A DNA stretch of 64,000 nucleotides from Eriocheir sinensis (lineage: Eukaryota > Arthropoda > Malacostraca > Decapoda > Varunidae): contig NC_066577.1 of NCBI RefSeq assembly GCF_024679095.1, forward strand, positions 5,991,655-6,055,654. The letters are read 5' to 3'. How positions within the stretch are numbered: position 1 is the first letter of the stretch; each line of letters opens with the position of its first letter. The notes under the pieces were generated by a model that worked only from the letters and a program-made list of their open reading frames with translations, was not told the DNA's origin and made no database searches. This document shows positions 35,166 to 45,295 of this stretch, piece after piece. A program made the position numbers and the translations under genes.

Positions 35166-36085
35166 AAGGAAGGAAGGAAGGAGAGGGAATGGAGGGGAAG
35201 GAAGGAAGGAAGGTGAGGTCGAATGAAGGGGAAGGAAGGAGAGGGAATGAAGGGGAAGGAAGGAGAGGGACTGAAGGGGAAGGAAGGAGAGGGAATGGAG
35301 GGGAAGGAAGGAGAGGGAAAGGAGGGGAAGGAGGGAAGGAAGGAGAGGAAATGGAGGGGAAGAAGGAAGGAAGGAGAGGGAATGGAGGGGAAGGAAGGAA
35401 GGAAGGAGAGGAAATGGAGGGGAAGGAAGGAAGGAGAGGGAATGGAGGGGAAGGAAGGAAGGAAGGAGAGGGAATGGAGGGGAAGGAAGGAAGGAAGGAA
35501 GGAGAGGGAATGGAGGGGAAGGAAGGAAGGAAGGAGAGGGAATGGAGGGGAAGGAAGGAGAGGAAATGGAGGGGAAGGTAGGAAGGAAGGAAGGAGAGGG
35601 AATGGAGGGGAAGGAAGGAAGGAAGGAGAGGAAATGGAGGGGAAGGAAGGAAGGAAGGAGAGGGAATGGAGGGGAAGGAAGGAAGGAAGGAGAGGGAATG
35701 GAGGGGAAGGAAGGAGAGGAAATGGAGGGGAAGGAAGGAAGGAAGGAAGGAGAGGGAATGGAGGGGAAGGAAGGAAGGAAGGAGAGGGAATGGAGGGGAA
35801 GGAAGGATAGGAAATGGAGGGGAAGGAAGGAAGGAGAGGAAATGGAGGGGAAGGAAGGAAGGAAGGAAGGAAGGAGAGGGAATGGAGGGGAAGGAAGGAA
35901 GGAAGGAGAGGGAATGGAGGGGAAGGAAGGAAGGAAGGAGAGGGAATGGAGGGGAAGGAAGGAGAGGAAATGGAGGGGAAGGAAGGAAGGAAGGAGAGGG
36001 AATGGAGGGGAAGGAAGGAAGGAGAGGGAATGGAGGGGAAGGAAGGAAGGAAGGAGAGGAAATGGAGGAAAAGAAGGAAGGAAAA
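35165..36085. repeat. 0.9-kb polypurine minisatellite
   Basis: Same family as 30795-34515, with more regular units (GGAAGGAGAGGGAATGGAGG). It continues past the LINE, so the LINE may have inserted into one original array. Confidence 0.95.
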
Positions 36086-37430
36086 AAAAATAGGAAATGG
36101 CAGAGAAGCGTTAATCTTACGTTATCTTGTGCTATCTTAGGTTAGTGTTATCTTACGCCTGTGTTATCTTACGCCTGTGTTATCTTACGTGTCTTGAAGT
36201 AGTGTCACCTCACGTTAGTGTTAATAATATATATATAAAAAAGAAAAAGTGTACGTACGTGAGGTTTAGTTAAGTCCGCCTTGAAATTGACCCGTTTTCT
36301 GTGACGAGTGGGCGGCGGCGCCTGAAAGAAAACTGACCACCTGAGGGAAGGAAGGAAGCGTAGTAGTAGTAGTAGTAGGTTAGTAGTTATAGTAGTAGTA
36401 GTAGTAGGTTAGTAGTTATAGTAGTAGTATAGTAGTAGTTCCCCTCTCTCTCTCAATAGTAAGATGCCCTTGGTGCCGTTCAGTGGGTACGGTTCGTAAA
36501 TTTGCTAAGGGTAACTCTGCTAGGTTGGGGCATATGGCCGTAAACGCTTCCTTCCCTCACATCCGGTGTTTCCTAAGGCTTAAAAGGAGATAAGTCGTCT
36601 TTTCATGACTCGTATTTTAGGTTCACGGCACAGAGGAAGGGCCACACTACCGCCAGGGCCATGAAACTATCCCTGGAAATGCCCACAACACCTACGAAAG
36701 CCTTGTCGCGCCGCACCGCCCTAGGCCTATGGCGGTGACCACTTCCTGGCTTTACCTGGGTGACTCAGGCAGAGGGAAGGAAAGGAGAAGAGGAGACTGA
36801 AGAGAAGCGTTATCTTGGGTTAGTGTCAGTGTTCCTCTCTCTCTCACTGTGGCAGTCGTCGAAATATTAAAACCAGTACACTGAAGACCCACGGCACGAG
36901 GAAGGCAGCCGTGGACGCTGTGTTTACATTCCCAGCCATTCACGCGTCCGAACTGCACGGCCAGCGAGGACAAATAGGTGTTGGTTCTCGCACAGCACGG
37001 TGTTCTGGTTGCTGGACAAGATAAACGCTGGCCAAGGGACAACCGTGTAGTGAAACACTTTTCCTACAATCTTTATTTTTGTAATTCTGCTGAAGCAGTA
37101 AGCAATCTATACAGTACCTACTGACAGTGTCACGCCTCCATGTTGACAGACCGATGGTAGTGGCCATGTCGGCTCCCCGCTGTCTGGCTATATCATTTGC
37201 TAGGCCCGTGCTGGCTCCTGTAATGTGTTTTTATAGGTTCACGGTACAGAGGAAGGGTCACACTACCACCAGGGCCACGAAACTATCCCTGGAAATGCCC
37301 ATAACACCTACGAAAGCTTTGTCAAATGTGTGTTTCTTTAGGTTCACGGTAAAGAGGAAGGGTCACACTACCACCAGGGCCACGAAACTACCCCTGGAAA
37401 TGCCTATAACACCTACGAAAGTGTAATGCC
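36086..37430 (+). repeat. Composite repeat unit, + orientation, first copy
   Basis: Order of blocks: GCAGAGAAGCGTTAATCTTA and TTATCTTACGCCTGTG repeats; core element start with GACGAGTGGGCGGCGGCGCC (36260-36335); (TAG)n; CAATAGTAAGATGCCC; exon-like unit ending TCGCGCCGCACCGCCCTAGG; core element end (36855-36975); CTGCTGAAGCAGTAAGC to GGCTCCTGTAATGTG (37085-37223); two 105-bp units (to 37422). Confidence 0.85.
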
Positions 37431-37524
37431 CCGACGAGCTTATTTTCCATCCTTTCTATTTCCCAACACGGCCTCTGCGTGTATCGAAACACACGAGAAA
37501 TTAATCAAGACAAGGAGAGGGTAT

Positions 37525-37600
37525 TCCCCGGCTGCCTGGGATTGAACCCGCGACCAGCGTGACGGGAGAGCCACTCATTACCGAGTGGGCCAAAGAGGTA
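37525..37600 (-). mobile_element. tRNA-derived SINE head, minus strand
   Basis: On the minus strand, TGGCCCACTCGGTAATGAGTGG is followed by GGTTCAATCCCAGGCAGCC, which resembles A and B boxes of a tRNA. It sits inside a composite unit at 37425-37615 that other copies lack, so it marks an insertion. Confidence 0.55.
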
Positions 37601-37615
37601 CCCCCCTGGCTAAGT

Positions 37616-40045
37616 GGGTTATGGGAGGCTGGGTGACTCTGGCAGAGGGAAGGAAAGGAGAAGAGGAGACTGAAGAGAAGCGTTATCTTGGGTTAGTGTC
37701 AGTGTTCCTCTCTCTCTCACTGTGGCAGTTGTCGAAATATTAAAACCAGTACACTGAAGACCCACGGCACGAGGAAGGCAGCCGTGGACGCTGTGTTTAC
37801 ATTCCCAGCCATTCAGGCGCTCAAACTGCACGGCCAGCGAGGACAAACAGGTGTTGGTTCTCATTTGACCTTGTGCAGTGAAATACTTCACCAACCATCT
37901 TGATTATTTTTGTAATTCTGCTGAAGCAGTAATCAATCTATACAGTATCTTCTGACAGTGTCACGCCTCCATGTTGACAGACCGATGGTAGTGGCCATGT
38001 CGGCTCCCCGCTGTCTGGCTAATCATTTGCTAGGCCCGTGCTGGCTCCTGTAATGTGTGTTTCTGTAGGTTCACGGTACAGAGGAAGGGTCACACTACCA
38101 CCAGGGCCACGAAACTATCCCTGGAAATGCCCATAACACCTACGAAAGCTTTGTCAAATGTGTGTTTCTTTAGGTTCACGGTACAGAGGAAGGGTCACAC
38201 TACCACCAGGGCACGAAACTACCCCTGGAAATGCCCATAACACCTACGAAAGCTTTGTCAAATGTGTGTATCTTTAGGTTCGCGGTACAGAGGAAGGGTC
38301 ACACTACCACCAGGGCCACGAAACTACCCCTGGAAATGCCTATAACACCTACGAAAGCTTTGTCAAATGTGTGTTTCTTTAGGTTCGCGGTACAGAGGAA
38401 GGGTCACACTACCACCAGGGCCACGATACTACCCCTGGAAATGCCCACAACACCTACGAGAGCCTTGTCAAATGTGTGTGCTTAGGCGACGAAGCTTTTT
38501 AAAATACGACCCAAAGATGAACGATGGATTGAAAAGAAAGACAGAGAAGAGAAGGAAAGAAAAATGCAGGGAAGGAAGGAAGGAGAGGGAATGGAGGGGA
38601 AGGAATTGAGGAAGGAAGGAAGGAGAGGAAATGGAGGGGAAGAAGGAAGGAAAAAAAATAGGAAATGGCAGAGAAGCGTTAATCTGATGTTATCTTGCGC
38701 TATCTTAGGTTAGTGTTATCTTACGCCTGTGTTATCTTACGCCTGTGTTATCTTACGTGTCTTGAAGTAGTGTCACCTCACGTTAGTGTTAATAATATAT
38801 ATAAAAAAAAGAAAATGTGTATATACGTGAGGTTTAGTTAAGTCCGCCTTGAAATTGACCCGTTTTCTGTGACGAGTGGGCGGCGGCGCCTGAAAGAAAA
38901 CTGACCACCTGAGGGAAGGAAGGAAGCGTAGTAGTAGTAGTAGGTTAATAGTTATAGTAGTAGTAGTAGTAGTATAGTAGTAGTAGTTCCCCTCTCTCTC
39001 AATAGCAAGATGCCCTTGGTGCCGTTCAGTGGGTACGGTTCGTAAATTTGCTAAGGGTAACTCTGCTAGGTTGGGGCATATGGCCGTAAACGCTTCCCTC
39101 CCTCACACCCGCTGTTTCCTAAGGCTTAAAAGGAGATAAGTCGTTTTTCGTATTTTAGGTTCACGGCACAGAGGAAGGGCCACACTACCGCCAGGGCCAT
39201 GAAACTATGCCTGGAAATGCCCACAACACCTACGAAAGCCTTGTCGCGCCGCACCGCCCTAGGCCTATGGCGGTGACCACTTCCTGGGTGACTCTGGCAG
39301 AGGGAAGGGAAGGAGAAGAGGAGACTGAAGAGAAGCGTTATCTTGGGTTAGTGTTAGTGTTCCTCTCTCTCTCACTGTGGCAGTCGTCGAAATATTAAAA
39401 CCAGTACACTGAAGACCCACGGCACGAGGAAGGCAGCCGTGGACGCTGTGTTTACATTCGCAGTCATTCACGCGTCCGAACTGCACGGCCAGCGAGGATA
39501 AAGACGTGTTGGTCCTCGCTTGTCATCGTGTAGTGAATCACTTCATCTACAATCTTTATTTTTGTAATTCTGCTGAAGCAGTAAGTAATCCATACATTAG
39601 CTACAGTCAGTGTCACGCCTCCATGTTGACAGACCGATGGTAGTGGCCATGTCGGCTCCCCGCTGTCTGGCTATATCATTGGCTAGGCCCGTGCTGGCTC
39701 CTGTAATGTGTGTTTCTGTAGGTTCACGGTACAGAGGAAGAGTCACACTACCACCAGGGCCACGAAACTATCCCTGGAAATGCTCATAACACCTACGAAT
39801 GCTTTGTCAAATGTGTTTCTTTAGGTACACGGTACAGAGGATGGGTCACACTACCACCAGGGCCACGAAACTACCCCTGAAAATGCCCATAATACCTACG
39901 AAAGCCTTGCCAAATGTGTGTTTCCTTAGGTTCACGGTACAGAGGAAGGATCACACTACCACCAGGGCCACGAAACTACCCCTGGAAATGCCCATGACAA
40001 GGCTCTCGTAGGTGTTTTGGGCATTTCCAGGGGTAGTTTCGTTCG
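37616..40045 (+). repeat. Composite repeat units, + orientation, second and third copies
   Basis: 37616-38490 is a short version (core element end, CTGCTGAAGCAGTAA block, four 105-bp units). 38490-39990 is a full version with a polypurine array of only about 80 bp (38568-38650). The block ends in a head-to-head hairpin of the 105-bp unit at 39965-40045. Confidence 0.85.
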
Positions 40046-40096
40046 TTTCGTTTAAAGGTTTATTGTACAAAAAATACACCAATACATATACAATAA

Positions 40097-40190
<94 letters not shown>

Positions 40191-41769
40191 CATTTGTTAT
40201 AAAAAGTGTACAAAGCGGGCATCAGCCCGCCGGTGTTTGCTTGGTCAGGTGGGCCTCATGTGGGTGTAGTGGCGGTGACGCATCTGTGTTCCTCGTCACT
40301 ATGGGTGCGAGGAACACAAAGGAACACAAAGGAACACAAAGGAGGTGCCGCCCTGAGCACCTCGAGCAGCAGGTCTGGTGGCGAGCGCTGGAGCAGGAGG
40401 GCAACCTTGACCTCCCGGCTGCTCAGCAGGCCGCCGGGTGCAGGCTGGGTGGCGGGCTCTGGGGCTGACCCAATGGCTGACCTGAGTCGCGCGGTGGCCG
40501 GGCACGACAGCAGGTAGCGCACCAGCGGGCGGCGGCTGTGTCTGCCGCAGTGGGCACACTCCTGCCCCTGGAAACCGTCCTGGAGCTGCTCCCTGGTGCT
40601 GTAGCCCAGCCTGACACGCTGCAGCAGAACCCCGTCTGCCCTGGGATGCTGCTGGGCGTCATCCAGGGGGTGGTAGCCGGTGGCGATGGAGTACCACGCC
40701 GCCTGCTTCTTCCAGCCTTCTAGCCCGGTGGCTCTGATGCGCCTGCCAGGATGCAGCGTGCCTCGCCTCAGCCTTGGCCTGCTGCAGGCTGAGCGGCACT
40801 CGCCTGGTGATGGTGGGGCCCGCAGCGGCCCTCTTGGCGGCCTCGTCCGCAGCCTCGTTCCCGCGTACCCCCACGTGGCTGGGGATCCAGTGGAGCCTGA
40901 CGCACTTTCCCTGCGCGGCGAGGCTCTGCAAGCTGCCAAGCACGGAAGTGACGAGGCCCACGTTGTCGGTGACGAGCGGACGCTGCAGGGCTTCCAGCCC
41001 CGCCCGGGAGTCTGTGTGTATGACGACGGTCAACTCCGGGCGGGCCTGGGCGTGCTCCAGGGCGAGGAGGAGGGCGGCCAGCTCCGTCTGGAGGGTAGAG
41101 CAGTGGTATGCCGTCCTACACAAGAGCCTCGTCTCTCCGGTGATGGCAGCAGCGCCCGTTCTGCCGCTCACTGGGTCTACCGAGCCGTCCGTGTAGTAGA
41201 CGGCGCTGCCTGGCTCGGTGACCTGCGCCATGGACATAAGGGCGCGCTGCCGCAGCTCCTGGGCGATGCAGAGGGCCTTGCTTGCTGGCATCGGCGTGGC
41301 GGTGAAGGGAGCGATGGACGGTTCCCACGGGGGCGGGGGGTGGAAGGAGGGAGCGGGGACATCGGCCTCCCGCCACCAGCCGAGTGTGCGGGTGAGTCCG
41401 TGGACGGCTGAGGTGGTGTGGATGAGCCACGTGTTGTTTCCGAGCACCTCCCTGCCTTGTGCCATGGCCGTCCGCAGTCTCCGCTGCGCCACGCCCTCCT
41501 TGTCTCGGAGGAGGATCCTGGCCACGCTGCAGGCGACGACGTACTCCACCCTGGAGGCGAGGGGCACCAGTCCGGCTTCGCTCTGCATCACGCACGCGCT
41601 GCACCATCTCGGCGCCCCCAGCATGACCCTCAGGGCGGAGTTCTGCGCGACCTCGAGTTTCTTTTGTTGGCTGTAGGAGAGGGAGACGAGGACAGGGGCG
41701 CAGTAGTCCACCAGGGGCCGTACTGCCTGCACATAAAAGAGGCGCAGGACGGAGAATGTGGCTCCCGCA
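40043..41769 (-). mobile_element. 5'-truncated non-LTR retrotransposon with RNase H domain
   Basis: On the minus strand the frame from about 41765 encodes the end of reverse transcriptase (LFYVQAVRPLVDYCAP), a linker, an RNase H domain with YTDGS (41174-41197), QTELAAL, HTDSRAG and GNEAADEAAK, and then, after one frameshift near 40720, a cysteine motif CAHCG (about 40550) and SCPATARLR. It ends with (TA)n, an AATAAA signal (40069-40075 region) and an ACGAAACGAAAC tail. The RNase H places it in the I/R1-like groups (inference). It is inserted in a 105-bp unit of the composite repeat and cannot move by itself. Confidence 0.85.
40104..40192. repeat. (AT)n inside the LINE 3' region
   Basis: About 85 bp of TA repeats with one AA interruption, in the 3' UTR of the minus-strand retrotransposon. 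Confidence 0.95.
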
Positions 41770-43631
41770 CCAGTAGTGTGACCCTTCCTCTGTACCGTGA
41801 ACCTAAAGAAACACATTTGACAAATCTTTCGTTAATGTTATGGGCATTTCCAGGGGTAGTATCGTGGCCCTGGTGGTAGTGTGACCCTTCCTCCGTACCG
41901 TGAACCTAAAGAAACACATTTGACAAATCTTTCGTTGGTGTTACGGGCATTTCCAGGGGTAGTTTAGTTTAGTCCGCCTTTAAATTGACCCGTTTTCTGT
42001 GACGAGTGGGTGGCGGCGCCTGAAAGAAAACTGACCACCTGAGGGAAGGAAGGAAGCGTAGTAGTAGTAGTAGTAGGTTAGTAGTAGTATAGTAGTTCCC
42101 CTCTCTCTCTCAATAGTAAGATGCCCTTGGTGCCGTTCAGTGGGTACGGTTCGTAAATTTGCCCACAACACCCACGAAAGCCGTGTCGCGCCGCACCGCC
42201 CTAGGCCTATGGCGGTGACCACTTCCTGGCTTTACCTGGGTGACTCAGGCAGAGGGAAGGAAAGGAGAAGAGGAGACTGAAGAGAAGCGTTATCTTGGGT
42301 TAGTGTTAGTGTTCCTCTCTCTCTCACTGTGGCAGTCGTCGAAATATTAAAACCAGTACACTGAAGACCCACGGCACGAGGAAGGCAGCCGTGGACGCTG
42401 TGTTTACATTCCCAGCCATTCACGCGTCCGAACTGCACAGCCAGCGAGGACAAAGACGTGTTGGTTCTCGCTTCTCTTCGTGTAGTGAAACACTGTTCCT
42501 ACAACCTGTATTTTTGAAATTCTGCTGAAGCAGTAAGTAATCCATACATTAGCTACTGACAGTGTCACGCCTCCATGTTGACAGACCGATGGTCGTGGCC
42601 ATGTCGGCTCCCCGCTGTCTGGCTATATCATTGGCTAGGCCCGTGCTGGCTCCTGTAATGTGTGTTTCTGTAGGTTCACGGTACAGAGGAGGATTCACAC
42701 TACCACCAGGGAAACGAAACTACCCCTGGAAATGCCCATAACACCTACGAAAGCCTTGCCAAATGTGTTTCTTTGGGTACACGGTACAGAGGAAGGATCA
42801 CAATACCACCAGGGTCACGAAACTACCCCTGGAAATGCCCATGACAAGATTCTCGTAGGTGTTGTGGGCATTTCCAGGGGTAGTATCGTGGCCCTGGTGG
42901 TAGTGTGACCCTTCCTCTGTACCGCGAACCTAAAGAAACACATTTGACAAAGCTTTCGTAGGTGTTATGGGCATTTCCAGGGATAGTTGCATGACCCTGG
43001 TGTTAGTGTGACCCTTCCTCTGTACCGCGAACCTAAAGAAACACATTTGACAAAGCTTTCGTAGGTGTTATGGGCATTTCCAGGGGTAGTTTCGTGTCCC
43101 TGGTAGTAGTGTGATCCTTCCTCTATATCGTGAACCTAAAGAAACACACATTTGACAAAGCTTTCGTTGGTGGTATGGGCATTTCCAGGGATAGTTTCAT
43201 GGCCCTGGCGGTAGTGTGGCCCTTCCTCTGTGCCGTGAACCTAAAATATGAGTCATGGAAAAACGACTTATCTCCTTTTAAGCCTTAGGAAACAGCTGAT
43301 GTGAGGGAAGGAAGCGTTTACGGCCATATGCCCCAACCTAGCAGAGTTACCCTTAGCAAATTTCAGAACCGTACCCACTGAACGGCACCAAGGGCATCTT
43401 ACTATTGAGAGAGAGAGGGGAACTACTACTACTATACTACTACTACTACTACTACTACTATAACTCCTAAACTACTACTACTACTACTATAACTCCTAAA
43501 CTACTACTACTACTACGCTTCCTTCCTTCCCTCAGGTGGTCAGTTTTCTTTCAGGCGCCGCCGCCCACTCGTCACAGAAAACGGGTCAATTTAAAGGCGG
43601 ACTTAACTAAACCTCACGTATATACACTTTT

Positions 43632-43640
<9 letters not shown>
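41770..43640. repeat. Composite repeat, + unit then inverted unit
   Basis: 41770-41955: two 105-bp units on the minus strand. 41957-42840: a + orientation unit (core element, exon-like edge, GGCTCCTGTAATGTG block, two 105-bp units). At 42830-42890 a head-to-head hairpin, then 42890-43250 minus-strand 105-bp units and 43250-43640 the whole CAATAGTAAGATGCCC/(CTA)n/core-start block in inverse. Confidence 0.85.

Positions 43641-43722
<82 letters not shown>
43634..43722. repeat. (AT)n tract
   Basis: About 88 bp of pure AT dinucleotides at the outer edge of the inverted composite unit. Confidence 0.97.
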
Positions 43723-43725
<3 letters not shown>

Positions 43726-43739
43726 ATGAGGTATATATA

Positions 43740-44484
43740 TAGGGTTTTCCTGGGCAAGGCTCCTAATCCTCGAAGATCTGTTTTTCCCTATTTCTCCTAA
43801 ATAGTTGGTCAGAAGATATTCACAATCATTGGTTTAAGACCTTTATTCTTCCTTCACTTGTGGTAGCGTTGAACTAATTCTCATTCAGATTACATCAGGG
43901 AAGAAAAATATCCTTTTGGTAGCGTTGAAGACTTAATTACAGTAGTCAATAATGGCCGAATGAATCCCTTGATCCTCTTAACTCATTCACCAGAATACAA
44001 TAATGGGCGTTAGGCTTGTTTGGATGTTACACGGGTTCACAGTCTCCTTCACCTAGCGAGGGTGATATTGTTCACAAACGTGGCACGAAAAACAGTTCAC
44101 TGGTGCTCACATGGGCATAAACAATCTTACAATCTCCTATATCCTGGGTATAATACAGCCTAACCAGCAGACAAAGGGGACGAACCAGGTGGTTACATCC
44201 TCGTTAAAGAGAAATACTGCACAGCCCTGCTGCTCCGTGGACTAAACACCCTACGTAGCCAATACGTGTATCATACCGAACACACCCGAGACACGCACGT
44301 GACAGACCCTTTATCTCCACTCACTTCCCTGTCCGGGGGAAGAGCCAAGGCGTGTCTGTTAGTGTTTGCACCGCACAAATACAACAATGAGAAAATATAT
44401 CTATAATATGAACAGGAATTACTTCACCTCAGAGAGACGCACCTGTCCGGGGGAAGAGCCAAGGCGTGTCTGTTAGTTAGTGGT
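43740..44484. other. Ordinary-complexity spacer with one direct repeat
   Basis: No exon or known element was recognised. CCTGTCCGGGGGAAGAGCCA plus about 17 further bases occurs twice, at 44328 and 44442, 114 bp apart. Confidence 0.5.
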
Positions 44485-44575
44485 GGGCAGGTACCGGTAC
44501 CAGTACCGGTACTAACGGTACCAGCTTAACGGTACGGTACCGGTACCAGATTGCTCGGTACCGGTACCAGTTGCT
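44485..44575. repeat. GGTACC-rich palindromic cluster
   Basis: Many overlapping GGTACC and CGGTACCG words (GGTACCGGTACCAGTACCGG and similar) with ATTGCTCGGTACCGGTACCAG repeated. The segment is self-complementary at many registers. Confidence 0.9.
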
Positions 44576-44723
44576 CGGATTTATTGGATTTATTGATAAT
44601 TCTTCATGTCCGATTTTTTTTTTAGGTTGCTAATAAATATTGTTATTGTTATTAGACTATGATCGAGTACATCCATAATAACTATACATGCTATTTTTTT
44701 ATCGAAAAAATAAATATTCACTT

Positions 44724-44769
<46 letters not shown>

Positions 44770-44912
44770 ACCACTTAGTGAGTGGATATCTCGGTGATAT
44801 GGGTAGTGGGTACTCGATCATAGTCTAATAACAATAACAATATTTATTAGCAACCTAAAAATGAAAAAGAATCGGACATGAAGAATTATCCAGTAACTCC
44901 AATAAATAAATC
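44576..44912. mobile_element. Hairpin element with arms of about 95 bp
   Basis: 44590-44672 and 44807-44890 are inverse complements with few mismatches (ATAATTCTTCATGTCCGATT, TAGGTTGCTAATAAATATTG, AGACTATGATCGAGTAC). The 134-bp loop holds a (GA)n run. Size and structure fit a foldback or MITE-type element. No target duplication is obvious. Confidence 0.75.
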
Positions 44913-45295
44913 AAATAATGGAAACGGGAGCTGTGATGGAAACGGAAAGCAGGACAAAATGGTGGGAACTTGGGGAGACGGTCAGCGGGGCAGTGACTCA
45001 GCGTCTACACACAGGGCCCATACCACATACCCATACCGTCTACGGCACTTTACTCGTCGCATGATATTGGTATAATGGTTCCCCTGAATAGCAAGGTGAA
45101 AAATTCTAACTAGAAGCTACTATCTTGTATTAAAATTATACCCATTATCTCCTATGGAACCGATCACCTACTTTCTGCAGGCGTCAGCATGTATGTCTGT
45201 CTGTCTGTCCGTCTGTCTCGGGGGTGTGAGCATCACGCAAGAATAATTCAATGTTACTAATAATTCTTACATTAACTTAAATGCTACTTACATAT
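44913..45295. other. Unassigned spacer
   Basis: About 380 bp without repeats other than (GTCT)n at 45192-45212. A 65-codon frame at 44878-45075 overlaps the hairpin arm and has no recognisable homology. Confidence 0.4.

Noticed and set aside
40222..41879. Overlapping + strand frames of 152-243 codons across the LINE
   Set aside because: They are antisense to the RNase H retrotransposon frame and arise from its high GC content.
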